Part shown: positions 21,452 through 32,675 of the stretch, piece by piece
How positions within the stretch are numbered: position 1 is the stretch's first letter
Layout: every line of letters begins with the position of its first letter
Assembly: GCF_020379485.1 (NCBI RefSeq)
Contig: NC_063437.1
Span: forward strand, 2,356,001-2,420,000
Source of the DNA: Brassica napus
Lineage: Eukaryota > Streptophyta > Magnoliopsida > Brassicales > Brassicaceae
Direction: 5' to 3'
Length of the DNA: 64,000 nucleotides
Program-made: the position numbers and the translations under genes
Notes under the pieces: generated by a model
What the model saw: only the letters and a program-made list of their open reading frames with translations
What the model was told of the DNA's origin: nothing
Databases searched by the model: none

Positions 21452-23354
21452 AACACAAACACCTGACTCTGATTTCAGAAGCAATAATGTCGTGGAGGTG
21501 TTCGGTAGGAGATCCTCAGATCCATTCATGTTCATTATAGGCGTATAGAAAGTGACAGGAACTATACTGCAAAAGCTCTATCTAGGAAAATGTAACCACA
21601 TCAACCTTTATATCTAGATCAAGTGATTTTGAAGCTAGTTCTTCCAGCAACAGGACTATCTGAAGGCATAGCTGAGCAGTATGGTCGTTTACAACATACA
21701 AACATGCCTTCAAATGAGATGTTGACAGGGACTGCGGACAATAAACAAAGTGAAATAAGTCTACTCGTTAAGTGTATTAAATAGGAAATGGTTCAATTTG
21801 GAAAGATGCAAAGACGTATCATGGATTAAAAATATATATAGGTAACAAAGACGTATCATGGATTAAAACCCTCTATAGGTAAAACCGTAAACATGAACAT
21901 TACATGACACAAAGAGCTTTTAACAGACATCAGTTATCAAAATAAACAGAGTGCCTACCAAGCAAAAGCTGATCCTTGTGTCTCGTAAGTCTTATATCTG
22001 ATCCATACATGTAGATATAACCGAAAAGGCTATGTAGCCTCGAACAAGAAAAAAAAATTAAACTTAACGTTGGATGGTTCACCTCTCAGAGCTAGAAACT
22101 ATGTGAATAACAAGTTTCTTCAGCCGAGTAGAGCGAAACACATTAACGGAAAGCCATCATCAGGGTCGTGCCTCGATACAAGCTGACATGCGAAGCTGTA
22201 TGGAACACTCGTATCAGAGCGAAGACTAAAGAAGGTTGAGACTTTACTAAATTTGAGTTCAAAGATCAATGACCCAATGGAAACACAAAAGCAGATAAAA
22301 AAAACCGTCTGACTTCCACCATTGCAGGCCGCAACTCTCTTTTCCGGTTGAGATCAAGAACACTTGAACAGATGTAGTCAGTGATGAATGGTGGAGAGAC
22401 TATTTCATTTTGAGCTTTGTATCCCACATGTCATTCACTCATTCGATGATGTGGTAAAAAGCTGTAGATTGTTTTTTTTGTTTCGCTAGTTGTTCCACGT
22501 TGGATTGTGTAATTGAGGGAAAACAAAATATCCACAGACTTCTTCGAAAAAATAAAATAAATTGCTGTAGCTTTTAATTTTATTTTGTCAACATTACTAA
22601 CAAGGAAGGAAATATTATCCTAGTTGACCTTATAAAATCTAGGGATATACTATTAGCAAAATCTGACGCCTGATAAATCAGCAGATCACTAAACTCCCAC
22701 GTAACCACATTAACACACATCCAAAATTATTCATTTGTGGCCCTGTATCCATTTCAACCCCAACACATACACACCACATGAATTTTTACTATCTAATGCA
22801 CCACAATATTCAATTTCCTTTATTTGGAATCAGAGGAAAACCCAAAATATGGTTCTAAGAGCACTTCCCTCTTCAACACAACGGTGGGTTCGTCTCCACG
22901 TACGACCAAAGTCCCCATCTCAAGAACTTCATCGAAAGTAAACCGGGAACCCTAGATTTTTCGTCGTGTGGAGAAGCAATAGAAATATGAGGAGAAGAAG
23001 GAAAAGGAGACTTCGTTGTTCACTAGACAAACAGGTGTCTTAAACTTTTCACAGGCTCGGTCGGAGAAAGACTCCGAACTTCTCTACTAGGCCCCTGAAG
23101 CCACCAAATGAGTTTGTATTTTTTTTTTTTGTAAGTGAACTAAATGAGTTTATATTAATAAGACACATAAGAAACAAAATGCTTTTAACCAAAAAAAAAA
23201 AGAAAAGAAACAAAATGCAAATTAAACGACAATAACTTTTTTTTATATTTTTAACGACAATAACTTGACACCAACGAAATAAAAACCATTCCTTTCCGGC
23301 TCATCTCCACCAGCAATCTCACGGCCCTCTTCATCACATTCCAGCATATATCTT
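21452..23354. other. Long stretch with no recognisable gene
   Basis: This ~1.9-kb interval is moderately GC-rich in places (21950-22400, 22850-23080), like decayed exonic or UTR sequence. A short local repeat (aagacgtatcatggatt at about 21808 and 21848) is present. No protein family is recognised on either strand. It is likely host DNA into which the LINE inserted. Confidence 0.4.
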
Positions 23355-24227
23355 CTAGAAGAGCCTTCCTTGAACCACTCCATTACTTAAGCATGAAGGA
23401 ACTGGAAGCAGCTCAAGCGGTGGAGTCCCAAGACTTTGTCTAACAAACTCATGACTCATGAGCTCCACCGCAGTGGCTCTAGCCCTAGGGCTCCTCTCTG
23501 TACATCTCCTCACAAAGTCCCTAGTCATCTCCGATAGATTCCACGGCACGTAATCACTCCTTCCTCTTAAAGTAACCCCCATCATTTCCATCACCATGGT
23601 ACCTAAGGACCAGATATCAACCGCCGACGAGATCACTCCACGTGGCCCGACTGCCTCAGGAGCCAAATACTCCGGATTGTCCTCAAACAAAGACCCATTC
23701 ACTGGATCAGGTCCATTGGGTTCCTTAGCCGAACCGAAGTCACCAAGTTTGAGCTCGCAAAGATCTTCATGAGCATAGCTCGGGAAGATGAGTATGTTCT
23801 CTGGCTTGAGATCACAATGGACATAACCGTGTTGGTGAAGATCCCTGAGCCCTTCAAGAACCTGGAAAATGCAATAACCGATGACGTTCTCGGGTAATGT
23901 CCCACCGGCTTTGGTCAGCATGTCTTTGAGTGAACCATGCGGTGCGACTTCCATGTGAATGGAACAGACTTTCACGTTCAATGGCATGGTTTCGTAGGAG
24001 ACAGCAGGGCTCGTGGCTCTCACGGTGTTGAAATTGATTGAAAAGAAGCGATCCATGATCCTTACTTCTTTCTCGAGATCCTCTGAGTATTTGACGAAAG
24101 ATGTTTTCTTAGCCATGAGTAGTCCATCACCGTTTCGGACCAGGGTGACATAGCCATTGTTGCCTTGGCCGAGAAAGCCTAGTTTTGGTAATGGAGTCTC
24201 GTCTAAAAACCACGAACCATATGACAT
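23355..24227 (-). CDS. MAPKKK-like serine/threonine protein kinase (intronless)
   Basis: A single exon of 290 residues contains one complete kinase domain. It has a glycine loop GQGNNGYV (G20-G25), the ATP-binding lysine in AKK (K41), an alpha-C glutamate in LEKEV, the catalytic loop YVHCDLKPENIL (Asp139, with Cys replacing the Arg of HRD), DFG at 163-165 and YLAPE at 187-191. HCD catalytic loops are usual in the plant MEKK-type MAPKKK17-21-like clade, so the assignment is to that broad group; it phosphorylates Ser/Thr on protein substrates that cannot be inferred here. There are no other domains and no membrane segment. A TATA-like ctaatatatac lies about 100 bp upstream. A 21-bp piece of codons 8-14 is repeated in the leader. 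Confidence 0.92.
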   Translation of the reverse strand: MSYGSWFLDETPLPKLGFLGQGNNGYVTLVRNGDGLLMAKKTSFVKYSEDLEKEVRIMDRFFSINFNTVRATSPAVSYETMPLNVKVCSIHMEVAPHGSLKDMLTKAGGTLPENVIGYCIFQVLEGLRDLHQHGYVHCDLKPENILIFPSYAHEDLCELKLGDFGSAKEPNGPDPVNGSLFEDNPEYLAPEAVGPRGVISSAVDIWSLGTMVMEMMGVTLRGRSDYVPWNLSEMTRDFVRRCTERSPRARATAVELMSHEFVRQSLGTPPLELLPVPSCLSNGVVQGRLF

Positions 24228-24254
24228 GTTTAGGGTAATGGAGTCTCGTCTAAA
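24187..24254. repeat. 21-bp direct repeat across the kinase start
   Basis: The sequence starting ggtaatggagtctcgtct occurs at 24187-24207 inside the coding region and again at 24234-24254 in the 5' leader, 47 bp apart and identical over 21 bp. It looks like a local duplication of the gene's first codons. Confidence 0.9.
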
Positions 24255-24330
24255 TTATAGAATTAGGGGTTTTTTTTGTTTTGCTTGAGAGACTTGAGAG
24301 ATTTTGAAGATTGCTTTCTAAAGCATTACG

Positions 24331-24341
24331 TATATATTAGA
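24331..24341 (-). promoter_or_regulatory. TATA-like box of the kinase gene
   Basis: On the minus strand, ctaatatata lies about 100 bp upstream of the ATG at 24227. This is a plausible spacing for a core promoter with a ~70-nt leader. It is supported only by sequence. Confidence 0.4.
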
Positions 24342-24359
24342 AAATTTGATTGGAAAGTA

Positions 24360-25482
24360 AAGCGGGGTTTGACTTCAGTTGTAATTAAGAGTTTATTTGC
24401 ATATATGTAAATATGAAACAAATTTATATGTTGACCGGAAATTAGCTTGTATGTTCAAAGTCAAATGTTTTTCTGGACCAATATTAATTTTTGATATTCA
24501 GTCAAATTCTTCCTTTTTTTTTGGTGTGACTGAATATTGTTGCAGATGCTCTCTACATCCACAATTATACCTACAATCGTAGATATACATCAATCTTGAT
24601 TTGTATTTTCTTATAAAGCTCACATCTTTTTTTTTTAAATCCACGGTACTTTTTTAAATTATATCTTTATAATTGTTACGCAGAAACAAATACCAAATCC
24701 CAAATTTAAAGGTTTTTAAAAATTAAAAATCTAAAACCAAAGCAAAAAAGATCACAGCAATATTTCTACAGCCAAAAATTAAAATCACAACTCTTACCAA
24801 TCAACCCCTTTGGCACATTATTTATGTTTCGGATTTATGTTGTTACTAGTCAATTTAAACTTTACTGGTATAACTACGATAGGCAAACTGAGTAATATGA
24901 TTGTAAATTCTAAATTTGTTAATAAGTCATGGAAGTAATAAGATGAGATGGTGATTTATTATTAAAATTATGATTTAATCAGAATTATAAAATTTCATTT
25001 CATTGCTTGTTAGCAATCATTTAGGAAATATATTGAGTTTTCATCGCTTTTTCGTTAATACTCACCTCGTTACATTTTAAAATTTGCTACTGGTAGGAAA
25101 TCAAGTTTATGTGTACATGATCGTATGAGAAAGAAACCAATGAAACATAATATAATTGGTATAACTATAAAATCAGTTATTCAAGTAGAGTATGACTAAT
25201 ATAAATGGAAATAATTAAAAAGTACAACTTTGATGTTTTCTGTAAAACTAAAAACTTGGTGAAACTTCGACCACGAAAATCCTTGGCTAAAATTTCCCGT
25301 CCAGCTTTTCGAATTTTGAATTTCCCTCTTCCCAGTTTGATAAAACCCCAAAATCGTTTAATCGAAGTATTAAACACCTTTTTTTGTTTTTTCCCATTCA
25401 CTATCTTCTCCTTTGTCTCTCTTCTCTAATTTATCTCTCTCCCATTCGAACTCCCCCCAACCCCAAGAGAGAAATAGTGGAG
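24360..25482. other. Intergenic promoter interval between kinase and GRF gene
   Basis: AT-rich DNA shared by the divergently transcribed neighbours. A CT-rich leader (about 25380-25450) precedes the GRF gene start. No other gene is recognised. Confidence 0.5.
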
Positions 25483-25947
25483 ATGTCCGCTTCATCTTCC
25501 ACGACCGGTGGTCGGAGACGAGCACGAACTCCAGGAATACCTAGTAAGTGTTGGTGCGGGGTGGGCATCACCTCCAAAACCAATCAAAACCCATATCGCC
25601 GGTATTATCGGTGTATCTATGCGGCGTCACTAAGGGTACAACCGTTTAGCTTTTGTTATTGAAGGCTTACTCGTTCTTCTTTTAATGGTACGTTTAATCC
25701 ATTATAGCTTGAGAACGACAATCATGTCTTCAAATGGGTTGATAAAGCTTTCACTGATGAGATACAACAGTTGGACAACCAAGTTCGAATGCTAGAAGAA
25801 GAAGTTCAATTTCTCAAAGCAACAATAAGGAGTGAAAGTGAACTCAGTGAAGGTCCCAAAATAATGGAGCCCAAGATAAAGATATCAGGAGGTTGTGTTA
25901 TTCTTGCTGTCGTTTTAGTTCTAGGAATTATGATGTACAAGAAGTAA
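25483..25947 (+). CDS. GRF-type zinc-finger, coiled-coil, tail-anchored membrane protein
   Basis: Exon 1 is 25483-25635 (ending agg|gtacaa) and exon 2 is 25708-25947 (after ttatag). The joined product is 130 residues. Residues 23-44 hold the GRF zinc-finger signature CWCG then YRRYYRC. An acidic helix follows (ENDNHVFKWVDKAFTDEIQQ and a heptad stretch through about residue 92). The C-terminus is a single hydrophobic span, CVILAVVLVLGIMMY, ending in lysines. GRF fingers bind single-stranded nucleic acid in other proteins. In this small Brassicaceae family the function is unknown to me, and the tail anchor suggests ER or envelope attachment. Confidence 0.85.
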
Positions 25948-26369
25948 TTCCTAAGAGACTTCGAGCTACTTTTTGTTTTTTTCTAAGTTTTTTTGTAAGT
26001 TTCTCCTAAGTTATGCGAAGTTAAATAACTATGTAGTTTGATATATCGAAAAAGTTTCTATAATTTTTACGATGTTATACAATTGAGAAAGTGAAAGTAA
26101 CACAAAGTCTGGCCTATTTATACGAAAACGAATTTCAACTTTTTCTAAGTTTTACAAAGTTGGACAATTGATTAAGTGAAAACACAAATTTTTACCAGTT
26201 TATATGAGCACAAACTTGTAGTTCATCTTTTTTTTTTCCAAGTTGGAAAATTGAAAAAGGTAAAACCACGATGTTTCACTAACATTTGACATAGTTTCAC
26301 CAACATTTAAACAAAGTTTCACCAAGTTTAAGACAAGTACGAAGATGGAGAACATTGAGAACAACAAGA
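25948..26369. other. 3' flank of GRF gene with aagtt repeats
   Basis: The DNA has several imperfect copies of a motif like ttttacaaagttgg / tttcaccaacattt, probably the 3'UTR plus decayed repeat. No gene. Confidence 0.4.
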
Positions 26370-26370
26370 T

Positions 26371-27570
26371 TTACAAAAGACCTACAGCTCCATATCGCTG
26401 AACATAAGGGTCACTGCGTAGTAGAGACTGCGTGAACTCCTCAACCTCTGGTAAACGCGGATTGAACCTGAAGTCAGATAATCCACCATCGGTCTCAAGC
26501 CATATATCAGGAGGACCAAAATAACCTGTGTAAATGAGTTTAGTAAATGTTTTACTCAACTATCACTTACTCAAAAATTTTGCAGAGATCACATACTCAT
26601 AAACTACACTTACTCAAAAATTTCCAGACCTTTCACATCTTAAGGACCACAATCACCTGTCCACGACCCTTCATGTTTTCAAGACCATCCCGGAAGGCAT
26701 AAGCATGAACGCCAGTTGCCATACATTTTATCTGTCTGTCACTATTCAGAATAAAAAAGGTGTATCAATTACAGTATACATAAATTTTTCTTTGATCATA
26801 TGTTACTTTCTACTTACATGTTGTCCCTTATGTAAAATACCATCCTTGGACTTGCAGAATCATCGAAATGGGCTTCCGTGTTGAAGACCACTCCCATTGT
26901 ATCTACCAGATAAGTGTTACGTTTTTCTTAGTTTCATAAATTTAGACAATATAAATCACTTAGTTTCACTTACTTATACATAGTTATATTTTTAATACAT
27001 TAAAGCTATACAAAGTTCCGAACCCAAGACATGTGAATATATTTTAATTCTAGTAGCATTCATACCTATGGGATAGTTTCGGTCCATGTGGTCCATGTGA
27101 GGGATTGCATGGATGTTCTTGAAGTCCATGAAAAGCCGATTGTTCAAAGGATCGATGATGTGGACTTGCGTATTGCGCGTAGCAGATAGATTGAACCGAG
27201 AGTTAGTTGCCTGAAAACCTGGATAAGAACGGTTAACTTCTACTCGAAAGATTTCCATCCATTTTCCCTCTTGCTTCTCTAGGCCTCAGAACCTATCAGA
27301 ATTCCCATAAATGGTCATCTCCATCTTGGTTTCCTACATAAATAAAGTACAAGGATCAAGTTTTTATTTTTCCCGGTTACATGTTATTAGAAACTCGAGA
27401 GATGATGATTTAACACGTACTTCTTCATCTGCTAAGACATATTTATAGAAAGGTCCACTGCTGGTAACATAGGAATAGAAAGGGTAGATCCTGTGTATTT
27501 TGACTCTGAAACGCCAAGACGTGATTTTGGGGTAATAAAAAACTTCAAAAAGTTTATTGTAGTGTGTCAT
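26371..27570 (-). pseudogene. Replication protein A 70-kDa-subunit-like (DUF223 OB-fold) pseudogene
   Basis: Minus-strand exons can be read at 27570-27421 (RVKIHRIYPFYSYVTSSGPF), 27333-27066 (FRVEVNRSYPGFQATNSRFN), 26902-26818 (MGVVFNTEAHFDDSASPRM), 26741-~26610 and 26525-26371, with consistent phases and GT-AG borders. The content matches the expanded plant RPA1-like/DUF223 family, whose OB folds bind single-stranded DNA. Two in-frame TGA codons replace expected residues: 27286-27288 (for Arg) and 26633-26635 (for Trp in LKMW). It is therefore read as a pseudogene. Helitron-borne RPA-like genes are an alternative origin. A fragment related to the downstream tandem array lies in its second intron. 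Confidence 0.75.
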
Positions 27571-27818
27571 CTTGTTTGTTGAGAGAGGAGATGATGAATC
27601 CTTTCTTTGCTTTTCTTTTTGGTGAATTTTGCAGAGAAATGTTATATCCGGACTGAAGGAGACGAATTAACTTACTGTGGTGGAGTTTAAATGCAATGGT
27701 AATGATGATTGTAGACGGTGTAGTGTTGTGGCGTTTAAATGCAAGTGTAATTATTATTATAAGAGACTTTTTCATGCGAAACGGACAGTTATTTCGTGGA
27801 GTCCATCATTATCATTAA
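27571..27818. other. Leader/promoter of the RPA-like pseudogene with a ~40-bp tandem repeat
   Basis: A segment containing gtttaaatgcaa recurs about 48 bp apart (near 27688 and 27732), each followed by a variant of gtaattattatt. This lies just upstream of the pseudogene start. Confidence 0.5.
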
Positions 27819-29410
27819 TTACAGGTTTTTTCTCAAACTAAATACTAACATTTACATTTATTATCTCATATACTGCTAGTTTCTGTCATTAAATATATCT
27901 ACTAAGTATAATAAATTTTGGTTACTGATCATTCTATCAAAATATAACAACATACTATCTAAATTTCGTTAAGTTTTACATAGTTTCAAATATTTATACA
28001 ATCTAAATTGTTACGTTTTTCTTAGTTTCATAAATTTAGAAAATCTAAATAACTCAGTTTCACTTACTTATACATAGTTATAAATCTTAATAAATTAAAA
28101 TTATACAAATTTCCAAATTCCAGACATGCGACTGTTGCAGTCAGAAGGCGTGTGAGAGAAGTCTTGCTTTCTTGGGGAGTCAATCAAATTACCCTAAAAT
28201 GGACACGCCGCTGCTTGAATAATTAGTTACAGGTTTTTTCTTAAACTAAATACTAACATTTACATTTATTATCTCCTATACTGCTAGTTTCTGTCATTAA
28301 ATATATCCACTAAGTATAATAAATTTTGGATACTGATCATTTCTATCAAAATATAACAAGATACTATCTAAATTTCGTTAAATTTGACATAGTTTCAAAT
28401 ATTTATACAATCTAAATTGTTACGTCTTTCTTAGTTTCATAAATTTAGACAATCTAAATAACTCAGTTTCACTTACTTATACATAGTTATAAATCTTAAT
28501 AAATTAAAGTTATACAAAGTTCCAAATTCCAGACATGCGACTGTTGCAGTCAGAAGGCGTGTAAGAGAAGTATTGCTTTCTCGGGGAGTCAATAAAATCA
28601 CCCTTAAATGAACACGCTGCTGGTTGAATAATTAATTACAGGTTTTTTCTCAAACTAAATATTAACATTTACATTTATTATCTCCTATACTGCTAGTTTC
28701 TGTCATTAAATATATCCACTGAGTATAATAAGTTTTGGATACTGATCATTTCTATCAAAAATAACAAGATACTATCTAAATTTTGTTAAGTTTTGCATAG
28801 TTTCAAATATTTATACAATCTAAATTGTTACGTTTTCTTAGTTTCATAAATTTAGACAATCTAAATAACTCAGTTTCACTTACTTATATATAGTTATAAA
28901 TCTTAATAAATTAAAGTTATACAATTTCCAAATTCCAAACATGCGACTGTTGCAGTCAGAAGGCGTGTGAGAGAAGTCTTGCTTTCTCGGGGAGTCAATC
29001 AAATCACTCTTAAATGGGCACGCCGCTGCTTGAATAATTAATTACAGGTTTTTTCTCAAACTAAATACTAATATTTACATTATTATCTCCTATACTGCTA
29101 GTTTCTGTCATTAAATATATCCACTAAGTATAATAAGTTTTGGATACTGGTTATTTCTTTCAAAATATAACAAGATACTATCTAAATTTCGTTAGGTTTT
29201 ACATAGTTTCAAATATTTATACAATCTAAATTGTTATGTTTTTCTTAGTTTCATAAATTTAGAAAATTTAAATAACTCTGTTTCACTTACTTATACATAG
29301 TTATAAATCTTAATAAATTAAAGTTATACAAAGTTCCAGTTCCAATTCCAAGAGATGCGACTGTAGGAGAGAGAAGTCGTGTCTTCTGAACTCGTGTCTC
29401 GTCGCGCCGT
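27819..29410. repeat. Tandem array of four ~408-bp units
   Basis: Units start with ttacaggttttttct at 27819, 28227, 28636 and 29042, giving spacings of 408, 409 and 406 bp. Each runs through the same blocks (tgctagtttctgtcatt, tagtttcaaatatttata, cttacttatacatag, gactgttgcagtcagaagg). Unit 4 diverges at its end. A fifth, strongly diverged unit is at about 29480-29830. A homologous piece (about 26915-27030) sits inside an intron of the adjacent RPA-like pseudogene. Confidence 0.92.
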
Positions 29411-29479
29411 CTCCCCTTAAATGGAAGAGTCATACAACTTGTAGAATAGTTGGGATAATAAATCGAGAATTAAATAAAA

Positions 29480-29830
29480 TGAAATAAAGTTACAAAATAT
29501 TAGCATTTTCATTTATTATTTTGGATGCTATTTCTAGCAAATTATAACAATATGATATCTTAGCAAATTATAACAATATGATATCTCATTTTCTTAACGT
29601 TTTAAATAGTTTCATATATTGAGACAATCTAAATTTTTAAAATTGTGCTTAGTTTCATGAATTTAGATAATATAAATCAGTTACTTTCACTTACTTATAC
29701 ACAGTTATATATCTTTATCGATTAGAGTTTTTCAAAGTTTCAGATCCAACCCATGCGCACTGAGAAGTCTTGTCTTCTGAACTCGTGTCTTCTCGAGGCG
29801 TCTATCAAATCACCCTTAAGTGGGGTAATA
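29480..29830. repeat. Degenerate fifth unit of the array
   Basis: The order of blocks is the same as in the array (tagtttcatatatt, cttacttatacacag, gtcttctgaactcgtgtct), but with indels and substitutions. It connects the array to the F-box pseudogene leader. Confidence 0.65.
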
Positions 29831-29987
29831 AATACTCAGTTTATACTTTTATCTACACGTCCGTTGAACTGCCATACTACATGTATTTTGGTTAGAGGAT
29901 CATCCCCATTATAAAAGGGTTTATCACCTTCTTCAAATAAGTAAAACAAAAATCTCTCTATTTACTTGATTAAACAAATATCTCTCC

Positions 29988-30730
29988 ATGTCGAACAGTA
30001 ACTTGGCTTCTCTCCCTCCTTCCATGCTTCATAAGATTCTCTCAAAGGTAGCAACAAGCCATCTCCGGGACTTTGGTTGTGCAAGAATTGCTTTCTCCGG
30101 GTTCAATCAAATTGGCAGAGAAGAATACTTCTACCTATCTGCAGATCTCTTTAACTTGAATGACTGGATTGATGAGGCTAATGCTTTAAGGACATTCAGG
30201 CTTAGGTGCTACCAAGCCGGTAATCTAGAGGCCATCTACATCCGAGGTATGTATGAGTTCTTCGTCCTCCATTTACTTGATGAAGGAAAGGAAAAAAATA
30301 CATCTTGCTGGTGAGAGGGGATTGTAGTGGGCCAAGTATGTAGATGGAATGCTAAACTTAGCGTTTAGTGTTGATGCTAGAGGATTTTGTTCACAACTAT
30401 CCTGGCTTTAGTCGTGAATTTGTTGATCGGATGAATTACATGATAACGATTTCGGTATCCTCAGGCCATTGGGGTTACGAAAAACCTGAGGTGTTTATGT
30501 CTCTACTGGAAAGAATAAATCCCAACGTCTCACATGATTATTGGTGCTCTGCAGTAATAGAACCGGTGTTTGTAGTCTCCTTAGATGGATCTAGAACATA
30601 GTGGACATGCAATCATTGTTTCTGGCAATGTGCATCTTGGGACTTCTGCAATGATATTCACTTGACCGCTGGCCACTGGCCAATTGAAAATTACTTGTGT
30701 GTTTATGAGTTATGGCATGTACTTTTTATC
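29988..30730 (+). pseudogene. F-box family protein pseudogene (At2g35280-like)
   Basis: The ATG at 29988 opens an N-terminal F-box-like sequence, NLASLPPSMLHKILSKVATS, followed by NLEAIYIRGMYEFFVLHLLD, typical of a plant F-box subfamily with a Sel1-like middle region. After codon ~103 a one-base shift gives an early stop, a TAG lies in the shifted frame at about 30325, and another shift at about 30392 restores VDRMNYMITISVSSGHW. A further TAG at 30599-30601 precedes the zinc-like CNHCFWQCASWDF tail. F-box proteins recruit substrates to SCF ubiquitin ligases; this copy cannot make a full protein. Confidence 0.7.
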
Positions 30731-30763
30731 TACTTTTACTAGGTTTATGTAAAATAGACGTCG

Positions 30764-31287
30764 TGTTGAGTGGTGAAGACCATGTGGAGTCAAGGTGCTG
30801 AGCTGGAGTCGTGTAGAGTTGGAGAGCAAGAGGGTATCTTGGAGATATGGAAAGATAAATTAACTTGAAGAGCAAGTTTATGTCTTAAAGAAAGAGGAAT
30901 AAGTGCATTCTAAGAAAAGAAAAATTGCACTTAATGATATGGAAGATGTTCATATCCATGTTGCCTTGGAGACTAGGGTTTCATGAACGTGGATAATAAT
31001 ATAAGATAGCTATGTGTCGTCTGTAAAGAGACAGAGACATAGAGGCTGATCTTATAGAGAGAGAAAAGCTCTTGGAAGTGTTATAGGGTCGTGCTGAAGC
31101 AGTGACTGAAGTACTTGGCGGTAGAGAGACATAAGCGGGTAGCTTAGGAATCATTCAGTGTCGTGTGTTAGGGTGTTAACACTAGACGAGTAAAACTGAA
31201 TAAACAAAGTCTTGTAAAGATTGTTAAAAGGAGATTCTAATATTATCTTCTGCATTACTATATTGTGGTGTCATCTTTGCACTAACA
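30764..31287. mobile_element. Possible solo LTR
   Basis: The segment begins tgttgagtggtgaag and ends ctttgcactaaca, with an LTR-like composition (short GC-balanced leader, a TG...CA frame) and no coding. No 5-bp target duplication is visible, so the boundaries and the class are uncertain. Confidence 0.35.
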
Positions 31288-32675
31288 AACTATCCTATTT
31301 AGTTCTATGAAAAACATGTATATCATGTGTCACAAATCATATAAACAAAACCCTAGAGTTGCTCACAAATTCAATTCAACCAAAATTCTCTCAAACAATG
31401 ATGGCAATTCGATATATTAGAACCAAATGACCCTCACCAGAGCACGAGTTTCGACGTAGGCGCCGGAAAACCTAGATCGGCAGAGATGCGGCGAGCTACA
31501 GGCCTGACGCACGTGGAAGTGCTTCTGGAACTAGCCTTTGAGTTATTGACATCTTAGCTAGAGTTTCTTCTTGTGCAAAGTCTGATCTACTAATCTCTTG
31601 AGAGAGGAAATGAGACTCGGATTCGTGGAGAAAGCAGATGTCTGTTGGGAGGTTCTGGAGACTGTGTTGGCGCAATCTCCCATGGGTTTTCTCTGTAATT
31701 TTCCTGAGACAGAGCGATGAGCTTCCATGGTTCTCCGGCGAGCGAGTTGGAGTCTTCAGATTCACATGAGGTTTAGTTGACGGGAAAAAAGGGAGGAAAA
31801 AGAGTTGTAAAGAAGGATCGGTATAAAAAAATAATTAAGGAAATTTAAGAGCACATATCGGTAAATATTATTATTATTATTAATGGGCCTATATTATGTA
31901 AATTATTTGGGCTTGTTTTAGATAATTTGAGTTTAGTAAAAATAACTGTAATATAATTACAAAATATTAAAGTTGGTTTTAGCAAAATTAGTTTCATTTT
32001 CTGAGTACTCTGAACAGTAAAAATAATAATAATGAAATTGTGTTTTCTCAAAGTGATATTCTATTCATCGCATCTTTCATCAATCACAAATGTTATTACT
32101 CAATATAATTTCATACTCTATGATAGTCATAGGGAGTATTTTTATTATTATTATTTTTTTTTTCTTTTAATTCAAACATCAACTATTTCATTCATCGATA
32201 AATTGGTAAAAATCATTTGACTCCACAAGTTTTACCTCTTACACCAATGCATCTTAACAACCCTAAAACATCCACTAGGTGATTTTTCAGTTGGATCCAA
32301 CACAATCTAAAGTAAATTGTTGCATTTTTTACCATTGCGAGAACGAGTACATCCCAAGACTCAAAATATAACGCTCCTTAAACCACCTAATTCTACTACT
32401 AAATAACAAGATTACCTATTCCTAAACCATTAAAGTCATAGGGAGTATTATTTGCATGAAGCTGAAGATGATGTTCATATTATGTGGATGGACCCAACGT
32501 TTTTCTCCGGTTAAACTGTAGTATTGTGATTTTATTGTTTTTTCTCCAGACAATCAATGATTTAATTAATTAATTTAACTGTTTAAACAATTTTATAAAA
32601 ATCACCTTTATCAATAAATATTTAAGAGAACATATCATAAAAGCATTGCAAACGAGTTTGTGGAATAATAATAAA
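31288..32675. other. Gene-poor interval with one unassigned minus-strand frame
   Basis: Between 31430 and 31770 the DNA is GC-richer, and an 89-codon minus-strand frame (31765-31496) starts MNLKTPTRSPENHGSS. It resembles the 5' coding part of an unknown or transposon gene, but I recognise no domain. The remainder is AT-rich spacer. Confidence 0.3.

Noticed and set aside
22735..22941. 68-codon plus-strand frame ending RPKSPSQELHRK
   Set aside because: No recognisable motif; it could be part of a decayed leader, but cannot be supported as a gene.
27819..29410. CRISPR-like repeat array
   Set aside because: Units are ~408 bp and homogeneous through their length, without short repeats and unique spacers, and the DNA is plant nuclear.
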